Below are positions 17,041 through 25,459 of a stretch of DNA of 64,000 nucleotides, piece by piece (the first letter of the stretch is position 1; every line of letters begins with the position of its first letter). Under the pieces are notes generated by a model, which made no database searches, was not told the DNA's origin, and worked only from the letters and a program-made list of their open reading frames with translations. The stretch is from positions 186,001 to 250,000 of the forward strand of contig NZ_SPHO01000008.1 in NCBI RefSeq assembly GCF_005845215.1, given 5' to 3'. A program made the translations under genes and the position numbers. Source of the stretch: Clostridium sp. 1001271st1 H5. GTDB lineage: Bacteria; Bacillota; Clostridia; Lachnospirales; Lachnospiraceae.

Positions 17041-18636
17041 TTATGGCTGGATATTATCCGTATCCGGATTAGGCTTAGCGTTATTCTGTCCGCTTCCAAG
17101 TATGATATCCGGTGCGCCGGTCAGATTCACATTCCGGTTGACCTTGGCATCGTATGTATCTGCCTTCATGATTTCGGCCAGGTCCACGCCCGTGGTTTCC
17201 TTCATGGATTCAAAAAGTTTTGCCATGACAACCGGAACATTTCCGGCAATGGCTCCCACCCCGTTATCCGAATCATGGCCGCTGCCGCCGATGATGGTAA
17301 TCTTGTCAATCTGTGACAGAGGTTCCGCAATCTTTCCGGCAATGTCAGGAAGTACCTGAATCATCATTTCAGCCATGGCCGCCTTATTATACTTCTGGTA
17401 AGCCTCGGCCTTTTTCTCCATACCTTCCGCCTCGGCCAGGGCCTTGGCGCGGATGGCTGCAGCCTCGGCTTCGCCCTTGGCCCGGATACCTTCCGCCTCC
17501 TGGACCATGGAATACTTCTGGGCTTCGGCAATGGCTTTCTGCGCCTCGGCGTCCTTTTCACGCTCATACTGCTCTGCATCTGCCTGGGCCTTCTTAGCCA
17601 GTGCTTCCTGCTCCTGCTCATACTTCTTGGCTTCCGCCTCGCGCTGGCGCCTGGTCAGGCCGGCGGCCGCTGCCTGCTCAATGGCATATCGGTCTGCATC
17701 TGCCTTTTTGTTGACTTCGGCTTCCAGGGCCTGCTGCTGCACCAGTACTTCCTGTTTGCGCAGCTCAGCTTCACGTTCAGCCCTGGCAATCTGTGCATTG
17801 ACCGTGGCGGTCTGGATGGTTTTCTGCTGCTCCTGTTTCTGGATTTCGTAGGCAGCGTCAGCCTCGGCTTTCTTGGTGTCGGACGCCTTTTGAAGTTCAG
17901 CCTTCTTGATGGCCAGCTCGTTGTTTTTCTGGGCAATCTCTGTTTCCGCAGCCACCCTTGCGTCGTTGGCCGCATTGTCAGCCGCTGCCTGGGCAATGGC
18001 GATGTCACGTTCCGCCTCCGCCTTTGCGATGGATGCATCCTTGCGGATTTTGGAGGTGTTATCCATACCAAGGTCCTGGATGAGTCCGTGTTCATCCGTC
18101 ACATTCTGGATGTTGCAGGAAAGGATGTCGATACCCAGCTTCTCCATATCCTTGGAGGCCTTAATCATGACCTGGTCAGAGAAGGAATCGCGGTCCGTGT
18201 TAATGGCCCTGAGTGTAAGGGTGCCGATAATCTCACGCATGTTGCCCTGGAGGGAATCCTGCAGGTCTGCGGCAATGTTTGCCGGCTCCTTGTTCAGGAA
18301 GTTCCTCATGGCCAGCTTCATCCGTTCGTCATCATCAGCAACCCTTATCTTGGCAACAGCATCCACCATGACATTGATGAAATCGTTGGTGGGGATGTAT
18401 TCATCGGTCTTGATATCCACTGTTATCTGCCCCAGATACAGTTTATCCAGCTGCTCAAAAAAGGGAATCTTGATGCCGGCCCGGCCTATGAGAACCCTTG
18501 GCTGCTTGCGCAGGCCGGAGATGATGTAGGCGTGGTCCGGCGGCGCCTTTACATAGCCCTGGGTGATGATGATGAGAACCAGGATGACCGGGAGAATGAA
18601 TCCCAGAGAGGTGAGAATAAAGTCTAAATCAAACAT
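17041..18636 (-). CDS. floT: Flotillin-like SPFH-domain protein (FloT/YuaG family)
   Basis: 531 residues from the ATG at 18636, which has AAAGGAGT upstream. A single N-terminal hydrophobic segment (about 6-26) anchors it, followed by an SPFH/PHB domain (about 30-190) and a very long Ala/Glu/Lys/Gln-rich coiled coil (about 190-440), then a conserved C-terminal region with MMIQVLPDIAGKIAEPL typical of flotillins. Flotillins organise membrane microdomains and scaffold signalling or secretion complexes. There is no NfeD gene adjacent, unlike the Bacillus operon. It stands alone between two terminator/promoter regions. Confidence 0.92.
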   Translation of the reverse strand: MFDLDFILTSLGFILPVILVLIIITQGYVKAPPDHAYIISGLRKQPRVLIGRAGIKIPFFEQLDKLYLGQITVDIKTDEYIPTNDFINVMVDAVAKIRVADDDERMKLAMRNFLNKEPANIAADLQDSLQGNMREIIGTLTLRAINTDRDSFSDQVMIKASKDMEKLGIDILSCNIQNVTDEHGLIQDLGMDNTSKIRKDASIAKAEAERDIAIAQAAADNAANDARVAAETEIAQKNNELAIKKAELQKASDTKKAEADAAYEIQKQEQQKTIQTATVNAQIARAEREAELRKQEVLVQQQALEAEVNKKADADRYAIEQAAAAGLTRRQREAEAKKYEQEQEALAKKAQADAEQYEREKDAEAQKAIAEAQKYSMVQEAEGIRAKGEAEAAAIRAKALAEAEGMEKKAEAYQKYNKAAMAEMMIQVLPDIAGKIAEPLSQIDKITIIGGSGHDSDNGVGAIAGNVPVVMAKLFESMKETTGVDLAEIMKADTYDAKVNRNVNLTGAPDIILGSGQNNAKPNPDTDNIQP

Positions 18637-18829
18637 AAGGACTCCTTTCTGCATGTAAAAATATTTTATTTTGCTAGGTATTATTGTATCATATGCTGGA
18701 AAATTAAGGAATAGTGATTCCGAAAATCGACAGAATTCGTAGGATATTATTAATAAATTTTCTGATACATAAAGATGGTATTAACAAGTGTTAGGCGGTT
18801 TTCGAGTTTGTTAAAAATTAAATTGTATA
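18637..18829. other. Intergenic region between divergent flotillin and hydrogenase-1 operons
   Basis: AT-rich sequence without a credible gene. On the minus strand TTCCTT-17-TACAAT (about 18680-18710) is a weak candidate flotillin promoter. No repeats or tRNA were seen. Confidence 0.4.
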
Positions 18830-18859
18830 TTGACAAGTACAATCCCCTTGTGATATTAT
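18830..18859 (+). promoter_or_regulatory. Promoter of hydrogenase operon 1
   Basis: TTGACA, an 18-bp spacer and TATTAT. The next large gene begins at 19295, so transcripts from here carry a leader of about 430 bases holding a small ORF, hairpins and the element shared with hydrogenase operon 2. Confidence 0.7.
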
Positions 18860-18941
18860 GGAAAAAATACAAAAAAAGTTAGAATATACAAAAAAATTTA
18901 GGCATATTAATTTTTAGGTGTATACAGGCAGGGGGTGCAGT

Positions 18942-19046
18942 ATGAGAATTGGAGATGGACGCGGTCATTTGCGATACCGCAAGCGAGATGATTTAAAAAA
19001 GTCAGTAAAAGTTATACAGGGTCTTTTTGGCGGGAGTAACCGGTAA
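18942..19046 (+). CDS. Possible 34-residue leader peptide of hydrogenase operon 1
   Basis: A short frame starting at an ATG with AGGGGG seven bases upstream encodes MRIGDGRGHLRY followed by a basic, Lys/Arg-rich stretch and ends GGSNR. Its stop codon TAA (19044-19046) lies exactly in the 5-base loop of the strong hairpin at 19029-19059. Translation would run through the 5' arm of that hairpin, an arrangement expected for translation-coupled attenuation. No family is recognised, and the peptide may only matter for its translation. Confidence 0.4.
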   Translation: MRIGDGRGHLRYRKRDDLKKSVKVIQGLFGGSNR

Positions 19047-19078
19047 GGTTGCTCCCGCCTTAACTTTGTATAATTTTT
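19012..19078 (+). terminator. Terminator-like hairpin in the leader of hydrogenase operon 1
   Basis: Arms 19029-19041 and 19047-19059 pair over 13 positions with one mismatch (GGCGGGAG/CTCCCGCC plus AACC/GGTT). An outer TTATACA/TGTATAA pairing (19012-19018 with 19067-19073) brings five T residues right after the stem. It may be an attenuator or a terminator of the short leader transcript. Confidence 0.55.
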
Positions 19079-19182
19079 CACAATACAATCCTCCGAAGAC
19101 AAAGGAGGAAACCTGCGGTGAGGGAGCCGACAGACAGACTGCAGCTGTCTGCCCGGCCAGCAGCGCAACGCTTTTTAGAGGT

Positions 19183-19286
19183 GAGCCACTGCGCAAAGCG
19201 GTCAAGGGACGGCCGTTTTCGTGCCAGTGGCATGTATTGCACACAAGCGCCGGATAACGGGCGGTAAGTGCTCATAACAAGGAGGA
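19183..19286 (+). ncRNA. Candidate structured cis-RNA element, hydrogenase operon 1 copy
   Basis: Immediately before the first hydrogenase gene, a stem formed by CCACTG/CAGTGG (about 19187-19192 and 19225-19230) is followed by CATGTATTGCACACAAG, a short CGCC/GGCG hairpin and TAAGTGCTCATAAC, which abuts the Shine-Dalgarno AAGGAGGA. GCAC and GTGC can pair to enclose the hairpin. The same ordered parts occur, twice in tandem, upstream of hndB in hydrogenase operon 2. It matches no RNA class that I can name with confidence. Confidence 0.5.
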
Positions 19287-19294
19287 ATGAAGTG

Positions 19295-19810
19295 ATGGGT
19301 GAAAACACACATGCATGCTGCTGTGACCACAGTGAAGAAGCGCTGTTAAAGCGGATTGGCGAGTTGGCGGCGGAATACAGGGGGAAAGAGGGAAGTCTGA
19401 TACAGGTCCTTCATATGGCGCAGGGAATATACGGTTATCTGCCTCTGGAGGTACAGAAGGTCATAGCGGATGCGCTGGAAATCAGTCTGGCAGAGGTATC
19501 GGGGGTGGTAACATTTTATTCATTTTTCTCTACCCAGCCCAGGGGAGAACACACCATACGTGTCTGTCTGGGGACAGCCTGCTATGTAAGGGGCGGCAAG
19601 AAAATCGTGGAGCGGTTAAAGGAACTGCTGGAGGTGGAGATTGGCGGGACAACGGCTGACAGGAAATTCACGTTTGAGGTGGCCAGATGCATCGGGGCCT
19701 GCGGCCTGGCTCCGGCCATGTCAATCGATGACCAGGTTTACAAGCAGGTGAATCCTGACAAACTGGAACAGATTCTGGAACGCTACTATGAAGAGGAGGG
19801 GCAGGAGTAA
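19295..19810 (+). CDS. hydC: NuoE-like [2Fe-2S] subunit of bifurcating-type [FeFe]-hydrogenase 1 (HydC)
   Basis: 171 residues. A helical region with QVLHMAQGIYGYLP precedes a thioredoxin-like [2Fe-2S] domain whose four cysteines lie in CLGTACYVRGG and CIGACGLAP. This subunit passes electrons between the flavin subunit and the hydrogenase in trimeric HydABC-type complexes. The ATG at 19295 has AAGGAGG nine bases upstream. An unusual run of three cysteines (HACCCDH) lies near the N-terminus. The next gene starts at the last base of the stop codon. Confidence 0.92.
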   Translation: MGENTHACCCDHSEEALLKRIGELAAEYRGKEGSLIQVLHMAQGIYGYLPLEVQKVIADALEISLAEVSGVVTFYSFFSTQPRGEHTIRVCLGTACYVRGGKKIVERLKELLEVEIGGTTADRKFTFEVARCIGACGLAPAMSIDDQVYKQVNPDKLEQILERYYEEEGQE

Positions 19811-22800
19811 TGGATGCAGTGAAAAACCGTGAAGATTTATTAAACATAAAAGAAGAATATCTGAGACGGCAGAAGTCCTACCGGCGTCAGGTGCTGGTGT
19901 GCGGCGGAGCAGGATGCATATCCTCCAACTGCGGGGAAGTAAGGGATGCGCTCATAAAATCAGTGAGTACATATAAGCTGGATGATGAAGTTAAGGTTAT
20001 GGTTACCGGGTGTATGGGTACATGTGCCATGGGACCTGTTATCCTGATTGAGCCGGAGGGGATTTTTTACACAAAAATGAATCCGGAAAAAGCAGAGGAT
20101 GTGGTGGCCAGACACCTTCTGAAGGATGAGGTGTGCGAGGAATACACTTATTTTGACGAGGAGGAGGGAGTCCATGTACCAAGGATGGAGGATATTCCCT
20201 TCTTCAAGGGCCAGGTCAGGGTGGCGCTCAGAAACTGCGGCCATATGGAGTACGCTTCCCTGGAAGCTTACATATCTAGGGACGGATACGGCGCCCTGGC
20301 AAGGGCCCTGTCGGAAATGACGCCGGCCCAGGTGGTGGAGGAAATAAAGGCATCGGGCCTGAGAGGGCGCGGAGGCGCCGGATTCCCCACCGGAGTGAAA
20401 TGGGAAGCAGGATTAAAGGCTGTGTCTGAGGACGGACGCAAATTCATGGTCTGTAATGCGGACGAAGGGGACCCGGGCGCATTTATGGACAGAAGCATCC
20501 TGGAGGGCGACCCCCACAGCATTATCGAGGGAATGATGCTGGGAGGCTACGCCATAGGAGCATCCAGGGGGTATGTGTATGTAAGGGCAGAGTATCCCAT
20601 CGCTGTAGAGCGTCTGGGCAATGCCATTGACCAGGCCAGGAAAGCGGGAATCCTGGGAGAAGACATCATGGGAAGCGGCTTTTCCTTTGACCTGGAAATC
20701 CGCATCGGTGCAGGCGCTTTTGTCTGCGGCGAGGAGACATCCCTTCTGGCTTCCATTGAGGGAAAGAGGGGAGAGCCAAGGCAGAAGCCCCCGTTCCCAT
20801 TTGAAAAGGGGTTATTTGAAAGCCCCACCATCATCAATAATGTGGAAACCCTGGCAAATGCAGCTCCTATTATCCTGAACGGGTCCGGGTGGTACCGGGG
20901 ATTCGGCACTAAGAAGAGCGCCGGCACAAAGGTATTTGCCCTGGCAGGAGATATTGTCAATGCAGGCATTATCGAGGTTCCCATGGGAACGGTTCTGGGG
21001 GACATCATATACAAGATTGGCGGCGGAATCATTGGCGGCAAGAAATTTAAGGCCATCCAGTCAGGCGGCCCCTCCGGCGGATGTCTGACCAAGGCCCATC
21101 TGAACACGCCTGTGGATTATGAATCCCTGTCAAGTCTGGGAGCCATCATGGGTTCCGGCGGACTTATTGTCATGAATGAGGACACCTGTATGGTGGATAC
21201 GGCGCGGTATTTCATGGATTTCATCTGTGATGAATCCTGCGGTAAATGCCTGCCCTGCCGCAACGGTACCAGAAGAATGCTGGAAATACTGGAGCGCATC
21301 ACCGAGGGCAAGGGACAGCCGGAGGACCTGGAGCTTCTGGAGGAACTGGCCAGAACCATCCAGCAGACAGCCATGTGCGGCCTGGGGCAGACCGCGCCCA
21401 ATCCGGTCCTGTCTACCCTTAAATATTTCCGCAGCGAGTATGAGGCGCATATCTATGAGAAGCACTGCAGCGCAGGCGTCTGTGCCGAGCTTCAGACCGC
21501 CCCCTGCCGCAACGCATGTCCTGCCAATGTGTTCATACCCGGATATATGTCCCTGCTGGCGGCAGGCAGAACCGAGGATGCGTACCGCCTGATTCGCCAG
21601 GATAATCCGTTCCCGGCAGTGTGCGGACGCGTCTGCACCCATCCCTGCGAGGACCATTGCCGGCGCGCCCAGGTGGATGAGCCTTTGGCCATCTGCTCCG
21701 TGAAGCGCTTCATCGGCGACTACGCGCTGCGGGATGAGTACAATGTGCCTCTGGTTGAACCCAGACCCGCTACCGGCAAACACATATCCGTTATCGGGGC
21801 AGGTCCGTCGGGCCTTACCTGCGCTTACTATCTGGCTAATATGGGCCATGAGGTTCATGTGTATGAGGCGGAGTCCGTGGCCGGCGGCGTTCTGTACTGG
21901 GGCATTCCGGAATACCGCCTGCCCAAGGCTGTGCTGCAGAAGGAGATTCACGCCATAGAGAGGAGCGGCGTGCAGATTCATCTGAATACCAGGATAGGCT
22001 CCGACATTACCTTTGAGGATATGAAGAAGCAATCGGATGCAGTGTACATTGCCTCCGGAACCCAGGTTTCAAGGCTGCTTGATGTACCGGGTGAGGACCT
22101 TAAGGGCGTGGAAAGCGGACTTGGGTTCTTAAAGCGCATCGGCCTTAAGAAGGATATGTCCGTACCCAATAAGCTGGTTGTAATCGGCGGCGGCAGCACG
22201 GCCATGGATGTGGCCAGAACCGCTGTACGTCTGGGAACCTCCGAAGTGACTGTGATTTACCGCAGGTCTGAGAGGGAGATGCCTGCGGGAAAGGATGAAA
22301 TAATTGAGGCCAGGGAAGAGGGCGTGAAGCTCATAGCCATGGCATCGCCGGTGGAATTCCTGGGCGCGGAAGGAAAGGTGACAGGAATTCACCTGGTACG
22401 CAGGAAGGAGACCGACTACGGAAGCGACGGGCGCAGGCGCACGGCCCATATTCCGGATTCCGACTTCTTCCTGGAGTGCGACGGCATTGTTACAGCCATC
22501 AACCAGGATGTGGACCATCAGGTTTACCGCACAACCCATGTGGAGGCTGCCAAGAACGGCAAGCTGGATATTGGCAGGTTTACCTCTGAGACAGGAGAGT
22601 CAGGCGTATTTGCAGGCGGCGATGTAAGCCCATGGGGCGCCAACGTTGTAATTCATGCCATTGCAGACGGCAAGAGGGCTGCTGTGAAGATAGACCAGTA
22701 CCTTGGAGGCAGGGGCGAACTGAATATGGGCGAGTGGTTTGACATACCTGAGATAGCAGATATCGAGGTCAATGAACCTCATAAGCGCTTCCCGACCAGG

Positions 22801-22911
22801 TGTCTGTCCGTGGATGAGCGCAGGGACAATTTCAGGGAAGTAAACTGCGGATTCCACAAGCTGGATGCCATGGGCGAGGCTCTCAGATGCCTGCATTGTG
22901 ACAGGAGATAG
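19810..22911 (+). CDS. hydB: NuoF-like HydB fused to a GltD/NfnB-like FAD-NADPH module
   Basis: 1033 residues, far longer than a normal HydB (about 600). Order: thioredoxin-like [2Fe-2S] domain (about 27-110); NuoF core with the NAD/FMN motif GAGAFVCGEETSLL (near 305) and the [4Fe-4S] motif ESCGKCLPCRNG (near 474); then, where the partner in operon 2 has two [4Fe-4S] ferredoxin motifs, a GltD-type Fe-S region (CRNACPANVF, CGRVCTHPCEDHC, about 560-620), an FAD motif VIGAGPSGLTCAYYLA (near 659) and a second nucleotide motif VIGGGSTAMDVAR (near 788) followed by YRRSEREMPA. The last part matches the small subunit of NADPH-glutamate synthase and NfnB. The fusion suggests that this complex also handles NADPH, as in the Stn-type transhydrogenases. 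Confidence 0.9.
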   Translation: MDAVKNREDLLNIKEEYLRRQKSYRRQVLVCGGAGCISSNCGEVRDALIKSVSTYKLDDEVKVMVTGCMGTCAMGPVILIEPEGIFYTKMNPEKAEDVVARHLLKDEVCEEYTYFDEEEGVHVPRMEDIPFFKGQVRVALRNCGHMEYASLEAYISRDGYGALARALSEMTPAQVVEEIKASGLRGRGGAGFPTGVKWEAGLKAVSEDGRKFMVCNADEGDPGAFMDRSILEGDPHSIIEGMMLGGYAIGASRGYVYVRAEYPIAVERLGNAIDQARKAGILGEDIMGSGFSFDLEIRIGAGAFVCGEETSLLASIEGKRGEPRQKPPFPFEKGLFESPTIINNVETLANAAPIILNGSGWYRGFGTKKSAGTKVFALAGDIVNAGIIEVPMGTVLGDIIYKIGGGIIGGKKFKAIQSGGPSGGCLTKAHLNTPVDYESLSSLGAIMGSGGLIVMNEDTCMVDTARYFMDFICDESCGKCLPCRNGTRRMLEILERITEGKGQPEDLELLEELARTIQQTAMCGLGQTAPNPVLSTLKYFRSEYEAHIYEKHCSAGVCAELQTAPCRNACPANVFIPGYMSLLAAGRTEDAYRLIRQDNPFPAVCGRVCTHPCEDHCRRAQVDEPLAICSVKRFIGDYALRDEYNVPLVEPRPATGKHISVIGAGPSGLTCAYYLANMGHEVHVYEAESVAGGVLYWGIPEYRLPKAVLQKEIHAIERSGVQIHLNTRIGSDITFEDMKKQSDAVYIASGTQVSRLLDVPGEDLKGVESGLGFLKRIGLKKDMSVPNKLVVIGGGSTAMDVARTAVRLGTSEVTVIYRRSEREMPAGKDEIIEAREEGVKLIAMASPVEFLGAEGKVTGIHLVRRKETDYGSDGRRRTAHIPDSDFFLECDGIVTAINQDVDHQVYRTTHVEAAKNGKLDIGRFTSETGESGVFAGGDVSPWGANVVIHAIADGKRAAVKIDQYLGGRGELNMGEWFDIPEIADIEVNEPHKRFPTRCLSVDERRDNFREVNCGFHKLDAMGEALRCLHCDRR

Positions 22912-22921
22912 GAGGTAGATT

Positions 22922-24715
22922 ATGATACATATAACGATAAACGGAAAACCGGTGGAGGTTTCAGAGGGCTCCACCATCATGGAAGCGGCTGAGACAGTGG
23001 GAATCAGGATTCCCAGTCTGTGCCATATGAAGAATGTGCATCAGTACGGCTCCTGCCGTATCTGCGTTGTGGAAGTGGAGGGCATGAAGAATCTTCAGGC
23101 CTCCTGTATGGCTAAGGTAAGGGAGGGAATGGTCATAAGGACACACTCCCCCAAGGTGCTGGCAGCCAGGAAGGTGCTCTATGAACTGCTGCTGTCCAAC
23201 CATCCCAAGGATTGTCTGAACTGCAGCAGGAACACCAACTGCGAGCTTCAGGAGCTGGGCTATGAGCTGGGCGTGGGCGAGAGCCGGTTTGAGGGAGCCA
23301 TGACCAAGCCGCTGGTGGATATTTCACCGTCCATCACAAGGGATACCAGCAAATGTATTCTTTGCCGCAGGTGCGTCACTGTGTGCAGCCAGATTCAGAA
23401 GGTGGGAGCGATTCAGGCCCAGAACCGCGGATTTGATACCGTGGTAAGTCCGGCTATGGGGCTGCCTCTTAACTCTACGGCCTGCGCCATGTGCGGCCAG
23501 TGTACCGTGGTCTGTCCAACCGGGGCCCTGAAGGAGACAGACGGCCTTGCGCCGGTGTGGCGCGCATTGGCTGACCCTGAGAAGCGGGTGGTGGTCCAGG
23601 TGGCCCCGGCAGTGAGGGCTGCCCTGGGCGAGGAATTCGGCCTGCCGGTAGGAACCCCTGTCACCGGGAAAATGGCCACGGCCCTTCACGAAATTGGCTT
23701 TGACGATGTGTTCGATACCCTGTTTTCCGCCGACCTTACCATATTGGAGGAGGGGACGGAGCTTCTGGGACGGCTCAATGCAGCCCTGAAAGGGGATGAA
23801 TCACAGAAGGAGAAAGCCGTGCTCCCCATGATTACCAGCTGTTCCCCTGGCTGGATTAAGCATATCGAGCATCAGTTCCCGGAGGAGTTAGACCACCTGT
23901 CCACCTGTAAGAGCCCCCATACCATGCTGGGTGCCGTGGTGAAATCCTTCTATGCAGAGCGCACAGGCACTGCTCCGGAAAACATGTTTGTTGTATCGGT
24001 TATGCCCTGTACGGCCAAAAAGTATGAGATACAGCGTCCGGAAATGGAAGTGGACGGCCATCGGGATGTGGACGCAGTGCTGACCACCAGGGAGTTGGCC
24101 CGGATGATTAAGACAGCTGGCATTGATTTTGTAAACCTTCCGGAAGGTGAGTTTGACGCACCTCTGGGACTGGGAACAGGCGCAGCTGATATCTTTGGCG
24201 TAACAGGAGGCGTTATGGAGGCAGCCCTGCGCACGGTGTACGAGGTGGTGACCGGGAAGGAGCTTCCCTTTGACAAGCTGCATGTGACGCCTATCGTGGG
24301 CCTGGAGCAGGTAAAAACAGCTTCCATCACAATTGAGGATACCCTTCCTGCATATGAACATTTGAAGGGAGTGACTGTGAATGTAGCGGTCACCAGCGGA
24401 CTGGAAGGCGCTTCCATGCTCATGGACGAGGTGGCGGCAGGCACTTCGCCCTATCATTTCATAGAGGTAATGGGATGCCCGGGCGGCTGTATCAACGGCG
24501 GCGGACAGCCCAGATGCACAGAGGAAAATTACCGCGAAAAACGTTCGAAAGCACTCTACAGCGAGGATGAGCGCAAGGTACTGCGCAAATCCCATGAAAA
24601 CCCGGATTTAATGAAGCTTTACAGCGAGTATCTGGGAGAGCCGAATGGACATTTATCCCATCATCTGCTGCATACCCATTATGTGAAGAGAGGGAAATAT
24701 AACCAGCTGGTTTAG
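22922..24715 (+). CDS. hydA: [FeFe]-hydrogenase catalytic subunit 1 (HydA)
   Basis: 597 residues: N-terminal plant-type [2Fe-2S] domain (cysteines in LCHMKN and CRICVVEVE), a His-ligated [4Fe-4S] segment (NHPKDCLNCSRNTNCELQ), two [4Fe-4S] ferredoxin motifs (CILCRRCVTVC, CAMCGQCTVVCP), and the H-cluster domain. H-cluster motifs are TSCSPGW (about 304), MPCTAKKYE (about 360) and MGCPGGCINGGGQP (about 517), with a small-subunit-like tail containing HHLLHTHYV. It produces or consumes H2 in the cytoplasm. The first motif has Ser where the common motif TSCCPxW has a second Cys. It is the last gene of operon 1. Confidence 0.95.
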   Translation: MIHITINGKPVEVSEGSTIMEAAETVGIRIPSLCHMKNVHQYGSCRICVVEVEGMKNLQASCMAKVREGMVIRTHSPKVLAARKVLYELLLSNHPKDCLNCSRNTNCELQELGYELGVGESRFEGAMTKPLVDISPSITRDTSKCILCRRCVTVCSQIQKVGAIQAQNRGFDTVVSPAMGLPLNSTACAMCGQCTVVCPTGALKETDGLAPVWRALADPEKRVVVQVAPAVRAALGEEFGLPVGTPVTGKMATALHEIGFDDVFDTLFSADLTILEEGTELLGRLNAALKGDESQKEKAVLPMITSCSPGWIKHIEHQFPEELDHLSTCKSPHTMLGAVVKSFYAERTGTAPENMFVVSVMPCTAKKYEIQRPEMEVDGHRDVDAVLTTRELARMIKTAGIDFVNLPEGEFDAPLGLGTGAADIFGVTGGVMEAALRTVYEVVTGKELPFDKLHVTPIVGLEQVKTASITIEDTLPAYEHLKGVTVNVAVTSGLEGASMLMDEVAAGTSPYHFIEVMGCPGGCINGGGQPRCTEENYREKRSKALYSEDERKVLRKSHENPDLMKLYSEYLGEPNGHLSHHLLHTHYVKRGKYNQLV

Positions 24716-24842
24716 CGGGATAAAGGGCAGGAAGGCTGATTGGGATTTCAGGTGTTTTTTTGGGGTTTTTAATCCTGGATGTTCAGTATGGGTAAAAATC
24801 AGCAGATAATAAATCAGGATGTCAGATAAAGGAGGATTTGCG

Positions 24843-24885
24843 GCCGGGAAGCCAGACAGGATTCGGTTCCCGGCCCCTGTCTTTT
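24843..24885 (+). terminator. Probable terminator downstream of hydrogenase operon 1
   Basis: An 8-bp stem GCCGGGAA/TTCCCGGC with a 16-base loop is followed by CCCTGTCTTTT. Confidence 0.55.
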
Positions 24886-25161
24886 CGGTTGTATCTTGCA
24901 ATGAAGTTCCCGGTGTGTTATATTAAAAAAACCAGGCGTCATGGCGCAATATATATGAGGGATTGCCGCCATAATCCAATGTGATTAAATAAATGAACGT
25001 TCTGAGATAACAGAATTCTATAAAAATCAAATTTTAAGTGTCTACGTAAAAATCTGCCCACAATATCGGGCAAGAAATCCAATGAATCAAGTGAAGAAAC
25101 GAAACAGGAATAAGAAATATCAGGCAATGCGCCCTTGTCTGCCAAGGTGGGATTAAGTATA

Positions 25162-25293
25162 ATGGAGGCAGGTTCCTGTATGGTTTGCCGTAACAGGAGG
25201 CTGTATGGGAGAAAGAGGCCTGGGAACAGAGGGCCTGAGAACAGAGGGCCTGAGAACAGAGGGCCTGAGAAATCAGCGGACAAGCAGCAGTGA
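25162..25293 (+). CDS. Doubtful 43-codon ORF containing NRGPE repeats
   Basis: An ATG frame spans the 15-bp tandem repeats and would encode three NRGPE units after a Cys-containing N-terminus. The upstream AAGGTGG is about 13 bases from the ATG, a poor spacing. No family is recognised. It is listed only because the repeat keeps the frame. Confidence 0.15.
   Translation: MEAGSCMVCRNRRLYGRKRPGNRGPENRGPENRGPEKSADKQQ
25224..25268 (+). repeat. Three exact 15-bp tandem repeats
   Basis: The unit GAACAGAGGGCCTGA occurs three times head to tail with partial units on both sides. Confidence 0.9.
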
Positions 25294-25321
25294 TTTCCGG
25301 ACAGAGGACCGGGTTTAATTG

Positions 25322-25459
25322 ATGGAAGTAAAGGAGATGATAGGGATGACAATACTTGGCCAGATGTTATTTGAGGACAGAGAGAAAAGGGAATGGGGCA
25401 GGGGGGAGAAAGGTTCAGCAAGCTATTTAAAAGCCTGGGGATCTGATAACGTGTTTTAA
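25322..25459 (+). pseudogene. Possible C-terminal remnant of an Rpn/PD-(D/E)XK nuclease family gene
   Basis: A 45-codon frame begins just after a stop codon and reads MEVKEMIGMTILGQMLFED followed by a charged tail. A segment of the form MTxLGQMLxxDGR is common near the C-terminus of Rpn-type recombination-promoting nucleases and related transposase-like proteins in clostridia. The catalytic part is absent. This is a weak, pattern-based call. Confidence 0.3.

Noticed and set aside
17444..18529. Long plus-strand frames opposite the flotillin gene
   Set aside because: They are shadows of the Ala/Glu/Lys-rich coiled coil; the minus-strand frame has a ribosome binding site and clear SPFH homology.
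19183..19286. Cobalamin riboswitch, because of the CCACTG segment
   Set aside because: The B12 box and the rest of the cobalamin core could not be found around it, and the gene downstream is a hydrogenase subunit; only a short string matches.
25224..25268. CRISPR-like array
   Set aside because: The three units are 15 bp and directly adjacent with no spacers; no cas genes are present.
24939..25421. A 160-codon minus-strand frame over the gap after hydrogenase operon 1
   Set aside because: It is Pro/Ser/Leu-rich, covers the tandem repeats antisense, has no Shine-Dalgarno and resembles no family.
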